Origin: Gammaproteobacteria bacterium
GTDB taxonomy: Bacteria > Pseudomonadota > Gammaproteobacteria > Pseudomonadales > Azotimanducaceae
Reading direction: 5' to 3'
DNA length: 64,000 nt
NCBI GenBank assembly: GCA_028821405.1
Contig: JAPPGK010000119.1
Span: 1 to 64,000 of the forward strand
The translations under genes and the position numbers were made by a program. Position 1 is the stretch's first letter; each line of letters opens with the position of its first letter. The notes under the pieces were generated by a model that saw nothing but the letters and a program-made list of their open reading frames with translations, was not told the origin of the DNA and did no database searches. Shown in pieces: positions 7,923-17,406 of this stretch.

Positions 7923-9548
7923 TTACTGTGGCGCTAAACCCGCCAGCGTTTCGGCGGGGGTGATCGCCTCCGGGTCGACGACCAGGTGCAATACCGCAGG
8001 CATGCGGGCTTCCCGGGCCCGCGCAAACGCGGCCGGGAAGTCCGCATCGCGTTCCACGCGTTCCCCAAACGCGCCGTAGGCACGGGCGAGGGCCGCGAAG
8101 TCCGGATTGATCAGCGACGTGGCGTGGACGCGACCCGGGAAGGACCGCTCCTGGTGCATGCGGATGGTGCCGTACATGCCGTTGTCGACCACCAGGACGA
8201 TCACCCGAGCGTCGTATTGCACGGCGGTGGCGATCTCCTGGCCGGTCATTTGGAAGCATCCGTCGCCCGCGAAACACACCACGGTGCGATCCGGATGGCG
8301 CAGCCTCGCCGCAATGGCGGCGGGCAGTCCGTAACCCATGGAACCGGAGGTCGGTGCCACTTGGGTTCCGAATCGACGGAAGCGATGAAAACGGTGCACC
8401 CAGCCCGAGTAGTTCCCCGCCCCGTTGGTGACGATCATGTAGGAGTCGCCGAGATCGCGGAGCGTGGCCATCACCTTGCCCATGGTCATTGCCCCGGGCG
8501 ACGGGTGCGGCAGACGCGACCACTCCAGGTAGCTCGCATGCAGGGCATTCACGTACCCGCTTCGCTTGCCCCGTGCCGCCGACGCCGCCAGGAACGCGCC
8601 GGGACGGGCCTGGACCGCCAATTGCGCCCGATGCACCCGCATGAGTTCCGACGCGTCGGGATGCACGTGAACCACCGGCGTGTGCGCCAACGGCAGGGCG
8701 TACGACTGGCTCGGGATCTCCGAGAACCTCGTGCCTAGCAGCACGAGAAGGTCGGTCTCCTCGACCGCGCGGCGCAACGCCGGATTGAGGCCGATGCCGA
8801 TGTCGCCGGCATAGTGCGGATGTTCGTGGTCGAAGAGCTGCTGGCGCCGGAACACGCAGGCGACGGGAACGCCCGCAGTCCGGGCGTAGGTCTCGAGTCT
8901 GGCCGTGTCCGGCGCACGCCAAAGCGAACCGCCGACGACAACGAGGGGTCGCTTGGCGTCTGCGAGCAGGGCATCGAACGTTTGCACCTGGGAGTCGTCC
9001 ACCGCTTCGCCGTCCACGTCGACGCGGTCACCGGATGCCGCCGCACAAGGCTCCGCCAACATGTCTTCCGGCAGCGACACAACCGCAGGTCCCGGCCGGC
9101 CCGACAGCGCCGTGCGGAAAGCGTCCGCAACGGTACCGGGAACATCGTCGGGGTCGTCGACCTCCGTCACGGACTTGGCCATCCCCCCGTAGAACGCCGC
9201 GAAGTCGACCTCCTGAAAGGCGTCGCGGCCCCGTGCGGCGCGCGCCACCTGGCCGGCGAACAGCACCAGGGGCGTGGAGTCCTGCTGGGCCACGTGAACC
9301 CCCGAACTGGCGTTGGCCGCACCCGGCCCCCGGGTGACGAAGACCACGCCGGGGCGACCCGTGAGCTTGGCATCGGCCTCCGCCATCATGGCGGCGCCAC
9401 CTTCCTGTCGGGCGACCACGGTTTGGACGGGCGAGTCCCGCAGCGCGTCGAGCACATCGAGATAGCTTTCGCCGGGGACGCAGAAGACCCGGTCGACACC
9501 CTGGTTCTCAAGCGTCTCCACCAACGCCTGGGCGGCAGTGCGTTTCAT
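7923..9548 (-). CDS. Thiamine-diphosphate-dependent enzyme of the acetolactate synthase family
   Basis: 541 residues with the three domains of this family: N-terminal PYR domain with catalytic Glu49 (VARQEGGAAMMAEA), a central domain (about 190-320), and the PP domain with the ThDP motif GDGCFQM ending in DNGMYG. Known members are acetolactate synthase large subunit, glyoxylate carboligase, oxalyl-CoA decarboxylase and benzoylformate decarboxylase. No small regulatory subunit gene is next to it, so it is probably not the biosynthetic IlvB; the substrate is unknown. The vsr gene lies 12 bp upstream on the same strand, so the two may be cotranscribed. Confidence 0.85.
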   Translation of the reverse strand: MKRTAAQALVETLENQGVDRVFCVPGESYLDVLDALRDSPVQTVVARQEGGAAMMAEADAKLTGRPGVVFVTRGPGAANASSGVHVAQQDSTPLVLFAGQVARAARGRDAFQEVDFAAFYGGMAKSVTEVDDPDDVPGTVADAFRTALSGRPGPAVVSLPEDMLAEPCAAASGDRVDVDGEAVDDSQVQTFDALLADAKRPLVVVGGSLWRAPDTARLETYARTAGVPVACVFRRQQLFDHEHPHYAGDIGIGLNPALRRAVEETDLLVLLGTRFSEIPSQSYALPLAHTPVVHVHPDASELMRVHRAQLAVQARPGAFLAASAARGKRSGYVNALHASYLEWSRLPHPSPGAMTMGKVMATLRDLGDSYMIVTNGAGNYSGWVHRFHRFRRFGTQVAPTSGSMGYGLPAAIAARLRHPDRTVVCFAGDGCFQMTGQEIATAVQYDARVIVLVVDNGMYGTIRMHQERSFPGRVHATSLINPDFAALARAYGAFGERVERDADFPAAFARAREARMPAVLHLVVDPEAITPAETLAGLAPQ

Positions 9549-9560
9549 CGGGCGACCCCG

Positions 9561-9989
9561 TCAAGCAGGTTCGGGAAGCCGCGGCGGGCCGAGGAAATCC
9601 GCAAGCCGCGCAAATAGCGTCTCGTCCTTCTCCACTTCGCATTCCCAGGCAACGAAAACCCGCCAGCCGTCCCGGACCAACTGCTCCTGGTTGCGGCGGT
9701 CGCGCTCGACGTTGGACTCGAACTTGGTCTGCCAATACTCGATGCGCGACTTCGGGTCGGAGGTTTTCGGGCAACCGTGGCGATGCCAGAAACAGCCATG
9801 CACGAACACCGCGATCCGTCGTTTCGTGAACACCACGTCGGGCCGTCCCGGAAGCCCGCGAAGGTGCGTGCGGTACCGGTAGCCCCGGGCGTGAAGACCA
9901 CGTCGCACGGCGAGTTCCGGCTTGGTGTCGACGCCGCGAATACGCGACATCAGGGCGCTGCGCTGGGCCGGTGTGAGGGTGTCGGTCAT
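9561..9989 (-). CDS. vsr: Very short patch repair (Vsr) endonuclease
   Basis: 142 residues. Vsr nicks DNA 5' of T in T:G mismatches that arise by deamination of 5-methylcytosine. Asp51, His64 and His69 fall at the same numbers as the metal and catalytic residues of E. coli Vsr; the FVHGCFWHRHGC motif also holds the zinc-binding Cys/His. The start at MTDTLTPAQRSALMSRI is the family N-terminus; in-frame upstream codons are out of family. No cytosine methyltransferase gene is found in the window, so this copy stands alone. Confidence 0.92.
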   Translation of the reverse strand: MTDTLTPAQRSALMSRIRGVDTKPELAVRRGLHARGYRYRTHLRGLPGRPDVVFTKRRIAVFVHGCFWHRHGCPKTSDPKSRIEYWQTKFESNVERDRRNQEQLVRDGWRVFVAWECEVEKDETLFARLADFLGPPRLPEPA

Positions 9990-10129
9990 CGACCGCCGTC
10001 GCATCCGAAACGACGAACCGACCATAGCACTTCCGCACAGATGTGTGCATTTTCGACCCACTGCGCAGCGTGGTAATCGGCACCGAGGTTGAGCTAGTGT
10101 CCACGTAGACGGACGTTGCGGCGCCACGG

Positions 10130-11356
10130 ATGACTCCCCCGGCGAAAGACGAACCGGTTGAGGAAACCACTCAGGAAGCGCGACTCGATCGCGGGCTCAT
10201 CGGCGTGGACTACGCCGGCGTCAACCCGCTCACGATCGCCGCGGAGGCCCTGGTGCGATCGATCAAGGCGCTCTCCAACCTGTTATGGATCTCGATCGCG
10301 GGTACGGTCGCAACAATCTTCCTCGCGACCCTCGCCAGTCTCGATGGGGCCGCCGACGGCATGCTGGGAGTCGGCGAATACGACATTCCCCTGTCGGTAT
10401 TGCCGATAGCCTGCCTATCCTTCGCCATGTTTCTGCTGTGGCTGACGGCGGCCCGGCTCAAGATGCTCGACGTTGCGCTTGCCGACCAGGACCTCACCGC
10501 GGGCGTGGCGCGCGACATCTTCCGCCTCGATCCACCGGTGCTGGACGTCTTCGAAGCCGGCAATCTGCGTCCGTTCGCGTTGCTGTCGGGATTCTCGGTC
10601 GTGCTCTGGAACTGGAGCCTGTTCTTCGGAAGCAGCATCGGGCTCATCTTCTCCGCGACGATGATCCGGGGCGCGTCCACGTCGGTGGACACCAGTCCGG
10701 CATTCCTCGTGTACGCGGCCTTCGCCCTGGCGATCATGATCTACGGTGCCGCCAGCATCGTCCCGCTACTGGGCCGGATTCTCGAACGGCTGCACGGCGA
10801 GCGGCTGAAGGTCGGCCCGGCGAGGATCGCGCTGGCGCTGGTGGTCGTGATCGCGGGAGTCGCCCTGGCGAACCCGGATCTGCCCCGCGTGATGACACAG
10901 AGCGAGCTTCGCACGGTGGGTCCAAGCCGCGCCAATGCGATCAACGGCGAGACCCTGATCCTGGAACGGGGCGAGATCGTGGTCCTGGCGGGCATCGCAG
11001 CCTTGCGCCCCGGCCAAACCTGCTGGGACGGCGACGGTGCCCCCTACCCCTGTGGCGACCAGGCCACCGTCTATCTCCAATCCATCGTGCGCGACATCGA
11101 CGTGTTCTGCTTCGTCTACTACCCCAACCTCGGCATATGTCTGCCGATCCCCGAAGGATCGACGGCACCCGAAAACGTGGGTGATGTCTTCAACGCGCGC
11201 AATCTCCAGGCAAGGATGGTCGCCGCAGGACTTGCCTTCGTCGAGGGCGAAGGCGCGGAGTTCATGGGCGAGTTGCAGGACCAGGCACAGCGCTATCGCG
11301 TCGGCGCCTGGCAAGGTGCGTTCCAGCCTCCCGGTCGTTGGACCGGGACTCGGTGA
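10130..11356 (+). CDS. Multi-pass membrane protein with degenerate staphylococcal-nuclease-like C-terminal domain
   Basis: 408 residues. About five hydrophobic segments (near 51-70, 87-106, 150-175, 191-213, 231-248) are followed by a 135-residue domain (268-402) with the layout of SNase-like proteins: GETLILERGE, VVLAGIAAL, GQTCWDGDGAPYPCG and AWQGAFQPPGRW. Aligning by eye with the family pattern DGDT...VRLAGIDAPE, the catalytic Asp becomes Glu274, Arg becomes Val285, Asp becomes Ala290 and Glu becomes Arg293. The nuclease site is therefore probably dead. Conserved Cys pairs (QTC..PCG) are kept. Role unknown; possibly a membrane-tethered binding domain. It is followed 39 bp later by a sulfatase gene on the same strand. 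Confidence 0.75.
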   Translation: MTPPAKDEPVEETTQEARLDRGLIGVDYAGVNPLTIAAEALVRSIKALSNLLWISIAGTVATIFLATLASLDGAADGMLGVGEYDIPLSVLPIACLSFAMFLLWLTAARLKMLDVALADQDLTAGVARDIFRLDPPVLDVFEAGNLRPFALLSGFSVVLWNWSLFFGSSIGLIFSATMIRGASTSVDTSPAFLVYAAFALAIMIYGAASIVPLLGRILERLHGERLKVGPARIALALVVVIAGVALANPDLPRVMTQSELRTVGPSRANAINGETLILERGEIVVLAGIAALRPGQTCWDGDGAPYPCGDQATVYLQSIVRDIDVFCFVYYPNLGICLPIPEGSTAPENVGDVFNARNLQARMVAAGLAFVEGEGAEFMGELQDQAQRYRVGAWQGAFQPPGRWTGTR

Positions 11357-11395
11357 GGAGCCCGGCGCGCGAGCAGGGTCGGGTAGACTGGGCCG

Positions 11396-12838
11396 ATGGC
11401 CAGCCGCGATTCCCAGCGTCCCAACATCCTGTTCATTCTCACCGACGACCAGGGCGCCTGGGCGATGGGCTGCGCCGGCAACGCCGAGATCCGCTCCCCG
11501 AACCTCGACCGCCTGGCTCGGGAGGGCATCCGCTTCGACAGCTTCTTCTGCACCTCGCCGGTGTGTTCGCCCGCCCGGGCATCGATCCTGACCGGACGCA
11601 TCCCCTCCCAGCACGGCGTGCACGACTTCCTGCATTGGCAGTCCGACACGAGCCCCGCGGGGCTCGACCACCGCGTTCCGGCGGACGGCGTGGAGTTCCT
11701 GGCGGGCATGTCGACCTACGCCGAGTTGCTAACCCGGCTCGGCTACGAGACCTGCCTCTCCGGCAAGTGGCACTTGGGTGACAGCCTGACGCCTCGCGCA
11801 GGCTTCAAGACGTGGAACCCGATGCCCTACGGGGGAACGAACTACTATGTCGTGCCGGTGGTGGAAGACGGCTCGCTCACCAAGCACGAGGGCAGCTATG
11901 CGTCGGACCTGTTCGTCGACAACGCGTTCCGCTTCCTCGACCAAGTCGACCCGGATACGCCGTTCTGCCTCGCCGTCCACTTCACGGCACCCCATGCACC
12001 GTGGGGACGCGAGTTCCATCCCGCCGCGCTTTGGGACGACTACTACGAGAACTGTCCGTTCCACTCGGTACCGGCGGACGCACCGTTGCCGGCGGGCTTC
12101 TACGCGAGGCCGGTCGACAGCGAGCGACGCCGGCGGAATCTCGCCGGCTACTTCACCGCTCTCGAGGGGATGGACCGCAACTTGGGAAGGTTGCTCGACT
12201 GGCTCGACGACCACGGCGTGGCGAACAACACGCTCGTCGTCTTCATGAGCGACAACGGCATGAACATGGGCCACCACGGCCTCTACGGCAAGGGCAACGC
12301 CACCTGGCCGCAGAACATGTTCGACACCAGCGTCAAGATCCCTTGCCTGATCCGGCGACCGGGCCACGTCCCCGCCGGCCGAGTGAACACGGATCTCCTC
12401 AGCCAGTACGACTGGCTGCCGACGCTGCTGGACTACCTCGGCGAGGCGGGCCGCGTGCCCGACGGCCTACCCGGCCATTCCTTCGCGCCGCTCCTTGCCG
12501 GCCGGTCGATCAGCGCACGCGAGAACATCTACGTGTTCGACGAGTACGGGCCCGTGCGGATGATCCGCTCCGAGGAGTGGAAGCTCGTCTGGCGCTACCC
12601 CGCCGGGCCCCACGAACTCTACAACGTCTCCGACGATCCGGCGGAGCGGGAGAACCTGTTCAGTCGGCCCGGCCACACCGAACGCATCCGGTCGTTGCGC
12701 CGGGAACTCGATGCCTGGTTCGCGAGCTACGTCGACCCTCGGTTGGACGGCAGCAAGCTACCCATCACCGGACGCGGTCAGCGCGACCACGCGACGAAGG
12801 ACGACGCCTTCGCCTATCGCTACCCCTGGATGGAATAG
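11396..12838 (+). CDS. Sulfatase (alkaline-phosphatase superfamily), Cys-type
   Basis: 480 residues. Type I sulfatases hydrolyse sulfate esters using a formylglycine made from a Cys or Ser in C/S-x-P-x-R. Here the motif is C57-S-P-A-R, so Cys57 is the residue converted. Metal-binding ILTDDQG at the N-terminus and MSDNGMNMGHHG in the centre agree with the family. There is no obvious signal peptide, suggesting a cytoplasmic enzyme or another export route. No formylglycine-generating enzyme gene is in the window. Substrate unknown; choline- or glycan-sulfate-type substrates are possible. It converges on the next sulfatase gene with one base between stop codons. Confidence 0.9.
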   Translation: MASRDSQRPNILFILTDDQGAWAMGCAGNAEIRSPNLDRLAREGIRFDSFFCTSPVCSPARASILTGRIPSQHGVHDFLHWQSDTSPAGLDHRVPADGVEFLAGMSTYAELLTRLGYETCLSGKWHLGDSLTPRAGFKTWNPMPYGGTNYYVVPVVEDGSLTKHEGSYASDLFVDNAFRFLDQVDPDTPFCLAVHFTAPHAPWGREFHPAALWDDYYENCPFHSVPADAPLPAGFYARPVDSERRRRNLAGYFTALEGMDRNLGRLLDWLDDHGVANNTLVVFMSDNGMNMGHHGLYGKGNATWPQNMFDTSVKIPCLIRRPGHVPAGRVNTDLLSQYDWLPTLLDYLGEAGRVPDGLPGHSFAPLLAGRSISARENIYVFDEYGPVRMIRSEEWKLVWRYPAGPHELYNVSDDPAERENLFSRPGHTERIRSLRRELDAWFASYVDPRLDGSKLPITGRGQRDHATKDDAFAYRYPWME

Positions 12839-12839
12839 C

Positions 12840-14198
12840 CTATTGGGCAACGGACGCCTGCCGGTCCAGGGCCATCTGCCGTTGGAAGGACGCCTCCGCC
12901 CCACGATCTTCGGCTTGCGGGTCGCAGATGCCCGCGAGCGTCGAGAAGAGTTCCTCGGCCTTTCCCGGATTCGCCGCAACCCGGTTTTCGAGTTCCTCCG
13001 GGTCGCGGCCGAGATCGAACAGCTGATCTTCGGCCTCGATGTTGTGGATCAGCTTCCAGTCGCCGCGGCGAACCATGAACGAACCGGCCCGGGTGCCGTG
13101 GCCGTGGTACTCCGAGAAGACGACACGATTCGGGTCTTGTGTCGGCAGCTGTTCCAAGGGAACGCCGTGCCAGGTCTCCGGATGCGCCGAACCCGTCAGC
13201 GAGAACACGCTGGCCTGCAGGTCGTGAAGATCGACGGGTGTCGCTACCCGCGTGGCAGGCTCGAAGTCGGGACCCGCTGCGATGCAGGGGATCCGAGACG
13301 CGTCCTCCAGTAGGTTGCATTTCCACCAGAGCCCGAACTTGCCGAGCATCTCGCCGTGGTCCGAGGTGTAGACCAGGTTCGTCGTGCTCGCCAGATCCGC
13401 TTCCACCAGGGCCGACAAGAGCCGCCCGAGTTGCTCATCGATGAAGGTCACGCAGGCGTAGTAGCCCCGGCGCAGCCCGCGGACATCGCGTTCCTCGATG
13501 CCGTCGAGTTCGAAGTGCTTGCGCAGGTCGCCGGCGTAGGGATGCTGCGCCGTCTCGGCCTCGATGCCGTGCGCCGGCAGATCCTCGTGGTGACGGTACT
13601 TGTCCCACAGTTCGTCCGTGCAGTAGTGGGGAAAGTGGGGCTTCACCAGGTTGACGTAGAGGACCCACGGTCCGTCGACAAGGGGTGCGCGGGTCAGCAG
13701 CCAGTCGACGGCGGCGTCCATGTACACCACATCCCTTTTCCACGGCGGCTCGTGGGGACCGTAGCGTTCGAAGCGCGCCGCCGCGCCATCGCGCACCGCA
13801 AGCGGCCGCCGCCGCTGGCCCTTGTCGAAACCCCAGCCCAAGTCGTCCGCCTCGATCGTCTCCGAGAAACCCAGTTCCGCCACCGGCCGATAGGCATGGA
13901 CCTTGCCGATGAACACGGTGTGCACGCCTGCATCCCCCAGCACCGCCCCTAGGCCGCGGGTTTCCGGCGGAATGCCGAGCCGATTGTTGCCGTAGGCCCC
14001 CACCGCATGGACACGCTTGCCGGTCAGAAACGCCGAGCGGCTCGGCACGCAGAGCGGCGACGGGCAGTAGGCGTGCTCGAAGACCGTGCCGTTGTCGGCC
14101 AGCCACTGCATGTTCGGGGTGTCCACGAAGGTGTGGCCGTAGGGCGACGAGTAGCGCGGATTGTGCTCGTCGGACATGAAGACGATGACGTTTGACAT
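12840..14198 (-). CDS. Sulfatase (alkaline-phosphatase superfamily), Cys-type
   Basis: 452 residues. N-terminal metal-site motif VIVFMSDEHNPRY and activation motif C50-V-P-S-R mark a formylglycine sulfatase; YTSDHGEMLGKFGLW is the second metal site. The start at ATG 14198 is preceded by GGAGTG at good spacing. It is only moderately similar to the convergent sulfatase, so this is not a recent tandem duplication. No signal peptide is evident. Substrate unknown. Confidence 0.9.
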   Translation of the reverse strand: MSNVIVFMSDEHNPRYSSPYGHTFVDTPNMQWLADNGTVFEHAYCPSPLCVPSRSAFLTGKRVHAVGAYGNNRLGIPPETRGLGAVLGDAGVHTVFIGKVHAYRPVAELGFSETIEADDLGWGFDKGQRRRPLAVRDGAAARFERYGPHEPPWKRDVVYMDAAVDWLLTRAPLVDGPWVLYVNLVKPHFPHYCTDELWDKYRHHEDLPAHGIEAETAQHPYAGDLRKHFELDGIEERDVRGLRRGYYACVTFIDEQLGRLLSALVEADLASTTNLVYTSDHGEMLGKFGLWWKCNLLEDASRIPCIAAGPDFEPATRVATPVDLHDLQASVFSLTGSAHPETWHGVPLEQLPTQDPNRVVFSEYHGHGTRAGSFMVRRGDWKLIHNIEAEDQLFDLGRDPEELENRVAANPGKAEELFSTLAGICDPQAEDRGAEASFQRQMALDRQASVAQ

Positions 14199-14395
14199 GG
14201 CAACACTCCGATCGGTCGGCACCAACTCTAGCACGCATCCCGTTCGTCACCGGCGCATGTGCCGGGGGTTCGCGGGGGTTCGGAATTCGGGCCACGCAAA
14301 AAGCGTCTGATAGGATGCCTTGCTGATTCCGCCGGGTGAACCCGATGATTCGGAAGTCCGCTGGGTTGAAAGAACGACACACGAGGAAGCCATCC

Positions 14396-17146
14396 ATGAG
14401 AGCTCGCCCTGCCGCCATCACCCCGATCGACACCACGAACGATGCCCTGGAGACAGCCGGGGGCAAGGGCCGCTCCCTCGCGCAGATGACTCGGGCCGGA
14501 TTCGATGTGCCTGCGGGCTTCCTCCTCCCGACGACCGCCTACAGGGATTTCGTGGCCGACAACGAACTCGGTCCGCGCATCCTCGAGCTCGCCCGGCCGG
14601 CGATCGTCGATGGTCGCGCGTCCTTTGAGTCGGCGTCGCGATCGATCCAGGCGCTCATCACTGGGTGCGAGCTCTCCACCGCGCTGAAAGGCGAACTCGC
14701 ATCGGCCTACCAAGCGCTTCCAGGCGACAATCCGGCGGTCGCGGTGCGGTCGTCGGCGAACGCGGAAGATCTGCCGGGGCTCTCCTTCGCGGGGCAGCAG
14801 GAAACCTACCTCAACGTCAGCGGGCCCGAGGCGATGCTCGAAGCGGTGCGCAACTGCTGGGCCTCGCTGTGGACGGCCCAAGCGATCAGCTACCGCAACG
14901 AGATGGGGATCGAGTCCGACGCCGTGGCCATGGCGGTGGTGGTGCAGATCATGGTGCCTGCCGACGTGGCCGGAATACTCTTCACGGCGAATCCCGCCAC
15001 CGGCGAGCGCGGCGAGATGATCGTCAATGCCAGCTTCGGCCTCGGCGAGGCGGTGGTGGGCGGCCAGGTCACGCCGGACACCTTTATCGTCGAGAGGTCC
15101 ACGCTTGCCGCGAAGGAAACCATAATAGGCACCAAGGAACTGAAGATCGTCTCCGATGGCGACCAGGGCACCCGACTGGTGGACGTCGACGCGGGCGAAC
15201 GCGATCGGTCGTCCATGCCCGACGAGCTCCTCGCCGAGTTGGCCGAACTCGCCACCCGGGTGGAGGAGCACTTCGGCGGCCAGCCCCAAGACATCGAGTG
15301 GGCTGTCGCCGGCGGCAAGCTCTGGCTCCTGCAGTCGCGCCCAATCACGAACCTGCCGCCCCAGCCCATCGAGGTGGCGTGGGAAGCGCCCCCGGAGGTC
15401 TTCGGCCTCGTGCGTCGGCAAATCGTCGAGAACATCCCGGATCCGACCTGCCCGCTGTTCGACGAGCTCTACATTCACGGCGGACTGGTCAGCGAGCGAA
15501 CCGGCAAGTCCATGTACACGACCCTTCATGGCTTCGCGTTTCAGATCTTCGGCGCCGGTACGGAGAAGACCGACGAGGAGTTCCGAGCCAACCTGAAGCG
15601 GCGGCGGGACGAGGAGGCCAGTAAGCCGGAAGTCAAAGCCCAGGAAGCCCACGATCTGAAGGCGTTCCTGGCGACCCTGTCCGATGACGAACGCGCCCAG
15701 TTCAACGCCATGGCAGCCGCGCTCGACAGCGACAACCTACCCCACGCGATCACCATGCCGGAAAGCGACAATCCGACCTACATCGCGTTCAACAAGACCG
15801 CCACCAACGACCGTCAGCACAGGGACTTCTGGGATCGCGCGTGGCCCGAACTACAAGCCGCCGCCAGGAAGTGGGAGGCCGCCGACCTTGCCGCCACCGA
15901 CGATCGGGCCCTGCTGGCAGGGATCGCCGAACTCGCCCATGCGGAGGGCCACTACTGGACCAGCAACGGCGGACACACCTTCGGCGTGGCGAAATCGGTG
16001 GACGATCAGCTCCAGGCCTTCCTGAGAGAGTCCCTGCCGGACCACCACTTCACCAGCGGCCAGTTCCTGTCCGGTTTCAAGTCCCGGACCATGAAGGCCA
16101 ACGACGACATGTTCGCGATCGCCACCCTGATCAAGGCCGCACCCGCGCTCTACGAGGTGGTGATCGCGACGCCCGCCCGGCGGCTGATGGCCGTCCTCCG
16201 GCAACGCGACGACGCCGGCGACGTGTTGGCAGCCATCGATACCTATCTCGCGACCTACGGTCACCAGGGCTACAGCCTCGACTTCTGCGAGCCGACCCAG
16301 CAGGAAGATCCGTCCGCCATGTTCGTGACGCTGAAGAACATGGTGCAGCGGGCCGACTACGACACGGCTCAGCACGAGTCGGAGGCAACGCGCAAGCGGG
16401 AAGAAGCCCTTGCGGAGATCCGGGAACTGCTGGAGCCGTTCGAGTACTGGCAGTTCCGCTATCGGATGTGGTTCGCCTACCAGTACTACCCCATGCGGGA
16501 GGAGTCCTGCTTCGTTCTCGGCACGGCCTGGCCCGCACTGCGCCGCATTGCGACCGAACTGGGGCAAAGGCTGGTGGACGTTGGCACCCTTAGCGAGCCG
16601 AGCGACCTCTACTTCCTCACCACCGACGAGATCGAGCCCGCTCTGGCAGCGCGGGCGATCGGCAAGGCGATGCCGGAATATCTCGCGCTGACAGCAGAAC
16701 GCCAGGAACTCAGGGAGGCGCGCAAGCGTCTGCACCCGCCGGGCACGATTCCGGAAGAAGCCAGGGAGAACCCGGGCCTGAAGTTCAAGGAGACCCAGTT
16801 CAAGAACGACGACTCGAGCGATACCTTGCGCGGCATCCCCGTAAGCCCCGGGACGATCGCCGCGCCGGCAAGCCGGATCATGAATGCCCAGGAGTTCGAC
16901 CGCATGCAGCCCGGGTCCATCCTGGTCTGCCCGATGACATCCCCCGCCTGGACCCAGCTCTTCGCCCATGCTGTCGGACTCGTGACGGACATCGGGGGCA
17001 TCCTGGGCCATGGTTCCATCGTGGCCAGGGAATACGGCATTCCCGCAGTGGTCGGCACGGGCAACGTCACCCAGCGGGTTGAGAGCGGTCAGGTCCTCGA
17101 AGTGGACGGCGACGCCGGGACCGTTGGGATCCAGACGGGCGACTGA
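14396..17146 (+). CDS. PEP-synthase-like / rifampicin-phosphotransferase-like dikinase
   Basis: 916 residues. N-terminal ATP-grasp domain of the PPDK_N type (GGKGRSLAQMTRAGFDVPAGF, VRSSANAEDLPGLSFAGQQE), a long middle domain, and the C-terminal swivelling phosphohistidine domain with GGILGHGSIVAREYGIPAVVG, His872 being the phospho-carrier. In this family ATP phosphorylates the His, which passes phosphate to a substrate such as pyruvate (PEP synthase) or rifampicin (RPH). The domain order fits RPH-like enzymes as well as PEP synthases; the PEP-synthase TIM-barrel signature is not obvious. The start at ATG 14396 follows GAGGAA. A second family member begins at 62065. Confidence 0.85.
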   Translation: MRARPAAITPIDTTNDALETAGGKGRSLAQMTRAGFDVPAGFLLPTTAYRDFVADNELGPRILELARPAIVDGRASFESASRSIQALITGCELSTALKGELASAYQALPGDNPAVAVRSSANAEDLPGLSFAGQQETYLNVSGPEAMLEAVRNCWASLWTAQAISYRNEMGIESDAVAMAVVVQIMVPADVAGILFTANPATGERGEMIVNASFGLGEAVVGGQVTPDTFIVERSTLAAKETIIGTKELKIVSDGDQGTRLVDVDAGERDRSSMPDELLAELAELATRVEEHFGGQPQDIEWAVAGGKLWLLQSRPITNLPPQPIEVAWEAPPEVFGLVRRQIVENIPDPTCPLFDELYIHGGLVSERTGKSMYTTLHGFAFQIFGAGTEKTDEEFRANLKRRRDEEASKPEVKAQEAHDLKAFLATLSDDERAQFNAMAAALDSDNLPHAITMPESDNPTYIAFNKTATNDRQHRDFWDRAWPELQAAARKWEAADLAATDDRALLAGIAELAHAEGHYWTSNGGHTFGVAKSVDDQLQAFLRESLPDHHFTSGQFLSGFKSRTMKANDDMFAIATLIKAAPALYEVVIATPARRLMAVLRQRDDAGDVLAAIDTYLATYGHQGYSLDFCEPTQQEDPSAMFVTLKNMVQRADYDTAQHESEATRKREEALAEIRELLEPFEYWQFRYRMWFAYQYYPMREESCFVLGTAWPALRRIATELGQRLVDVGTLSEPSDLYFLTTDEIEPALAARAIGKAMPEYLALTAERQELREARKRLHPPGTIPEEARENPGLKFKETQFKNDDSSDTLRGIPVSPGTIAAPASRIMNAQEFDRMQPGSILVCPMTSPAWTQLFAHAVGLVTDIGGILGHGSIVAREYGIPAVVGTGNVTQRVESGQVLEVDGDAGTVGIQTGD

Positions 17147-17406
17147 ATCACGCCAGCGTTCGGACTCCAACGGCAATCACGTTGTCGGGCGGCCGGTTCG
17201 GGGATAGTGATCCCAACCCCGTCCAGTCCGCCGACAGATGTTGCGCGCCACGACTGGCCCCGGTCGCAGCTGACTCGCAGCCCGTTGCCCACCGTCCCGA
17301 TGAAGATCGAGTAGTCGTTCATCCACGCTCCCCAAGAGTCCTCGGTCGATTCCGCAACTCTAGTATCTTGTCGCAACAAGCGAGCGACTTGCAGTTGCGA
17401 TGTTCG

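Noticed and set aside
7123..8922. 599-codon open frame on the minus strand
   Set aside because: Overlaps the S9 peptidase and the ThDP-enzyme gene in another frame; composition is typical of a shadow frame.
11396..14198. The two sulfatases as a recent tandem duplication
   Set aside because: Opposite orientation, different activation motifs (CSPAR against CVPSR) and low similarity.
17182..17406. Longer N-terminus for the YejA-like protein starting at 17182
   Set aside because: It would put 75 unrelated residues before the signal peptide.
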